The position numbers and the translations under genes were made by a program. Positions 5,428-7,384 of a DNA stretch of 7,384 nt are shown here, piece by piece (the first letter of the stretch is position 1; each line of letters starts with the position of its first letter). The DNA is from Pseudomonadota bacterium (GTDB lineage Bacteria > Pseudomonadota > Gammaproteobacteria > Acidithiobacillales > Acidithiobacillaceae). The stretch lies in NCBI GenBank assembly GCA_021818125.1, contig JAKAFG010000097.1, positions 1-7,384 on the forward strand. The letters are read 5' to 3'. The notes beneath the pieces were generated by a model. It was given only the letters and a program-made list of their open reading frames with translations, searched no databases and was not told where the DNA came from.

Positions 5428-6564
5428 CTAGCCCAAAAACTGCAAATCCTGCAACCGCATCTGGCGCCGCACGATCTCCACATCTTCCTTGTTCAGCGCA
5501 AAGGGAAAGGAGCGAATGTCCGAAGGCGACGAATCCCCATAAGGCCGATTACAGGCGCTGACTTCTTCATCATCCTTACCTGGGCAGCCGGAGGTCTGGA
5601 AGGGCTTACCGGAGTTGATGATGTCTTCCAACTCCGCCTGGGGATAACCGAAACCCAGTACGCGACCATACTGATCAAACTCCATATCCTCATAACGGCC
5701 ACCCGCATAGTCAATCAGGAAGCGGCCCAACTGCACCCGGCGCCAATGGTCCTGAGGCACGGCGTCCCAATCCTCCATCATGGAGCCCTTCTCGGGGAAG
5801 AAGGCAAACATGTGGTTATGCCCACCCATGTCCTTCAGCTTCTGACAGACGGCGAGGATTTCCTGCTCCGTCTCGCCCATGCCGCAGATCAGGTGCGCGC
5901 CGAATTTCTCGGGTCCGTAAATTTCCGCCGCCCATTCGATGGTCTGCCAGTACTTATCCCAGGAATGAGGGCTTTGCACCGTCTTGCCACGGGTACGCTC
6001 AAAGATTTCCGGCGTCACGGCGTCCAGTGCGACGGTAAAGATATCGGCACCCATCGCCTTGAGGTCGATGAGATCCTGCTTCTCCATGGTGGTCGGATTG
6101 GAAAGGATGGAGGCGGGAATGTGGGGCGCCACCTCCATCCAGCGCTTCAGCATGACTTGTGTATCCTGGTCGGAATCGGGGTGGGTGATCATACTGATGC
6201 ACATACGCTGGAACTGGCCTTTGTCGCTGTTCTTGGCGATACGTTCGAGCATTTCATCCACGCGCACCGTCGGCCAGTCCACCCGGATGAAGTTGCGGTC
6301 GGCGTAATCGCGGCTCTCCTCACGGTGTCGGGCCAAACCGCAGTAGGTGCAGTTGGCACGACAGCCTTCCGGATAGGTCATCAGCAGATTCAGACAATTA
6401 GTACAGGAGGTACGGTGCATCACCCCAGGCACCAGGCCCAGGGTAATCGCCGCCGCGGTGCTGAGCTGCACATACTCCGGCGACCGCATCGTCGGCGTTT
6501 TGACGAAATAATCCGGGCGATAAAAGTTCAAGGGCTGAGAATTTTCTTGCGCTACCGCACTCAT
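5428..6564 (-). CDS. lipS1: Radical SAM lipoyl synthase component, LipS1-type (biotin-synthase-related)
   Basis: This is a radical SAM enzyme of 378 aa from the chosen start. The SAM-cluster motif CxxxCxxC appears as CRANCTYC. Numbered from an upstream ATG at 6582, these cysteines are C74, C78 and C81. Before it is a CTNC pair (C60, C63), and near the C-terminus are SGCPG (C333) and SACNRPYGDS (C344), possible ligands of an auxiliary iron-sulfur cluster. The region LICGMGETEQE resembles the GGE/SAM-binding part of the barrel. LipS1 with LipS2 replaces LipA in archaea and sHdr bacteria, inserting sulfur into an octanoyl chain bound to a carrier. Length, placement after a LipT-like gene and nearby LplA support LipS1; LipS2, also radical SAM, is the alternative. 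I prefer ATG 6564-6562 because AGGAGGA (6577-6571) sits 6 nt upstream; ATG 6582 has no such site. It starts 24 nt after the upstream stop codon, so co-transcription is very likely. Confidence 0.75.
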   Translation of the reverse strand: MSAVAQENSQPLNFYRPDYFVKTPTMRSPEYVQLSTAAAITLGLVPGVMHRTSCTNCLNLLMTYPEGCRANCTYCGLARHREESRDYADRNFIRVDWPTVRVDEMLERIAKNSDKGQFQRMCISMITHPDSDQDTQVMLKRWMEVAPHIPASILSNPTTMEKQDLIDLKAMGADIFTVALDAVTPEIFERTRGKTVQSPHSWDKYWQTIEWAAEIYGPEKFGAHLICGMGETEQEILAVCQKLKDMGGHNHMFAFFPEKGSMMEDWDAVPQDHWRRVQLGRFLIDYAGGRYEDMEFDQYGRVLGFGYPQAELEDIINSGKPFQTSGCPGKDDEEVSACNRPYGDSSPSDIRSFPFALNKEDVEIVRRQMRLQDLQFLG

Positions 6565-6570
6565 GGAAGT

Positions 6571-6577
6571 TCCTCCT
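6571..6577 (-). promoter_or_regulatory. Strong Shine-Dalgarno that fixes the radical SAM gene start
   Basis: AGGAGGA reads on the minus strand from 6577 to 6571, six bases before ATG 6564-6562. It lies downstream of the alternative ATG at 6582, so that longer start would place the site inside the coding region. Confidence 0.85.
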
Positions 6578-6588
6578 GTCATTCCGCC

Positions 6589-7384
6589 TCAGGCGGCGTA
6601 GTATTCATCAAAGGCGATCCAGCCGGATCGCATTACCCTGTCTTCCTGGGCCGCAGGCTGTCGCCACACGGCTTCCAAAGATTTTCTCCGCTGCACGGCC
6701 CGCGCCAGGGCCGGGCCAAACTGATCCTGCATATCTTCTGCGTAGCTCTCTAACGCATCCCCGTCGCCCGCCAGATAATCAGCAGCGGCCAATCCAGCGC
6801 CCTCACCACTGATTACCGCAGCGGGGATGCCCGCCCCAGTAATGGGATGGGTAAGCCCGGCCGCATCTCCGGCAAGCACCACGTTGCCATGCACCATGGG
6901 CCGAATACCGCCCACCGGAATTGCGCCACCAGTACGCCCGAGGACGGCTTCGCCGATGATGCCGCGCTCTACCATCTGCCGATGCAACTGCTCCAGCGGC
7001 AATTTAAGATTGTCCTCAAAACGCCGATCCGCACCCAGTCCGAGATTAGCCACCGGCCCGCGGGGAAACAACCAGCCATAGCCTCCCGGAAAAGCATCCG
7101 AAAGGAAAATATCCGTATCCGCATAGGGACGCAGCAACGGCACCGTATATTGACGGGTATAAACTACCTGTTGATGCGGCAAGCCCATGGCCTCCGCCAC
7201 CAGGCTGTGTGGCCCATCGGCGCCAATCAGCAAGCGGGGACGCACCGTGAACTCTTCATCTGTGCCGCGCCGCAAGCGGGCCACTGCGCCATCCCAGGCG
7301 AGGAATTGGCAACGCATTTCCACCTGCGCGCCCGCCGCCTGCGCCAACTCCGCCAACCCCTGATCAAAACGTGCCCGGTCAATC
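6589..7384 (-). CDS. lipT: Geranylgeranyl-reductase-like FAD oxidoreductase (LipT-like), 5' end outside the window
   Basis: The visible C-terminal 264 residues begin IDRARFDQGLAELAQAAGA, the FD..L...A...GA segment typical of this flavoprotein family, so the reading frame continues beyond the right edge and the N-terminal Rossmann GxGxxG is not seen. Further motifs are GADGPHS (visible residues 54-60), YGWLFPRG followed by ANLGLG (102-109, 112-117), which is characteristic of geranylgeranyl reductases, and the FAD-contacting AGDAAG (171-176). Such a flavoprotein, called LipT, accompanies lipS1/lipS2 in sHdr-type lipoate clusters and is thought to pass NAD(P)H electrons to the radical SAM enzymes. 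A true geranylgeranyl reductase for lipid or chlorophyll is the alternative, less likely here because the next gene is the LipS1-type enzyme. The gene ends 24 nt before that start, in the same operon. An internal TTG at 7356 is not the start. Confidence 0.75.
   Translation of the reverse strand, partial: IDRARFDQGLAELAQAAGAQVEMRCQFLAWDGAVARLRRGTDEEFTVRPRLLIGADGPHSLVAEAMGLPHQQVVYTRQYTVPLLRPYADTDIFLSDAFPGGYGWLFPRGPVANLGLGADRRFEDNLKLPLEQLHRQMVERGIIGEAVLGRTGGAIPVGGIRPMVHGNVVLAGDAAGLTHPITGAGIPAAVISGEGAGLAAADYLAGDGDALESYAEDMQDQFGPALARAVQRRKSLEAVWRQPAAQEDRVMRSGWIAFDEYYAA

Noticed and set aside
5428..6564. Classical LipA or BioB identity for the radical SAM protein
   Set aside because: The LipA N-terminal CX4CX5C motif and C-terminal RSSY are absent, and neighbours are LipT- and LplA-like rather than LipB or biotin genes.
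5422..6753. A 443-codon open frame on the plus strand
   Set aside because: It lies antisense to the radical SAM gene, lacks a ribosome-binding site, and its translation is His/Arg-rich with no family motif; the minus strand has clear motifs.

Overview
The window reads as a piece of chromosome from an acidophilic, chemolithoautotrophic sulfur-oxidising proteobacterium, most likely Acidithiobacillus or a close relative. This is inferred from gene content: a CbbQ/CbbO-type Rubisco-activase pair lies beside lipoate-assembly genes of the kind found with the sulfur-oxidising heterodisulfide reductase-like (sHdr) pathway. No sHdr subunit and no Rubisco gene is inside the window, so both links are inference. 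Nearly all genes are on the minus strand; the exception is one small plus-strand gene.

Layout from left to right. (1) Positions 1-1294, minus strand: an operon of a 133-aa protein of unknown function, the AAA+ ATPase CbbQ, and the first 18 or so codons of a gene at the cbbO position. The first two overlap by 4 nt (ATGA), and the cbbQ stop codon overlaps the Shine-Dalgarno (SD) of the third. (2) Positions 1295-1420: a divergent promoter region. (3) Positions 1421-1744, plus strand: a 107-aa, probably beta-rich cytoplasmic protein. It is followed by a strong hairpin in the gap between convergent genes. (4) Positions 1802-3697, minus strand: a three-gene unit of a 136-aa unknown protein, a lipoate-protein ligase (sLplA-like), and a 125-aa protein that looks like a degenerate response-regulator receiver domain. 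(5) Positions 3764-5180: a FadL/OmpP1-type outer-membrane channel with its own intrinsic terminator. A possible promoter lies upstream of it. (6) Positions 5360-7384, minus strand: a radical SAM enzyme (LipS1-type lipoyl synthase component) preceded by a geranylgeranyl-reductase-like flavoprotein (LipT-like) that runs off the right edge. A TTCG-loop terminator ends this unit.

How the parts may work together. In the LplA-LipS1-LipS2 route, the ligase attaches a lipoate or octanoate precursor to a carrier protein and the two radical SAM enzymes insert the sulfurs. The flavoprotein may supply electrons from NAD(P)H. In sHdr organisms the carrier is the lipoate-binding protein LbpA, which serves cytoplasmic sulfur oxidation. 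The FadL-like channel between the two lipoate blocks could admit a hydrophobic substrate, either sulfur or fatty acid; this is a hypothesis. The CbbQ/CbbO operon belongs to CO2 fixation if its target is Rubisco.

The least explained parts are the pseudo-receiver protein, the 136-aa and 133-aa proteins, and the 107-aa plus-strand gene. No RNA gene, mobile element or CRISPR array was recognised.
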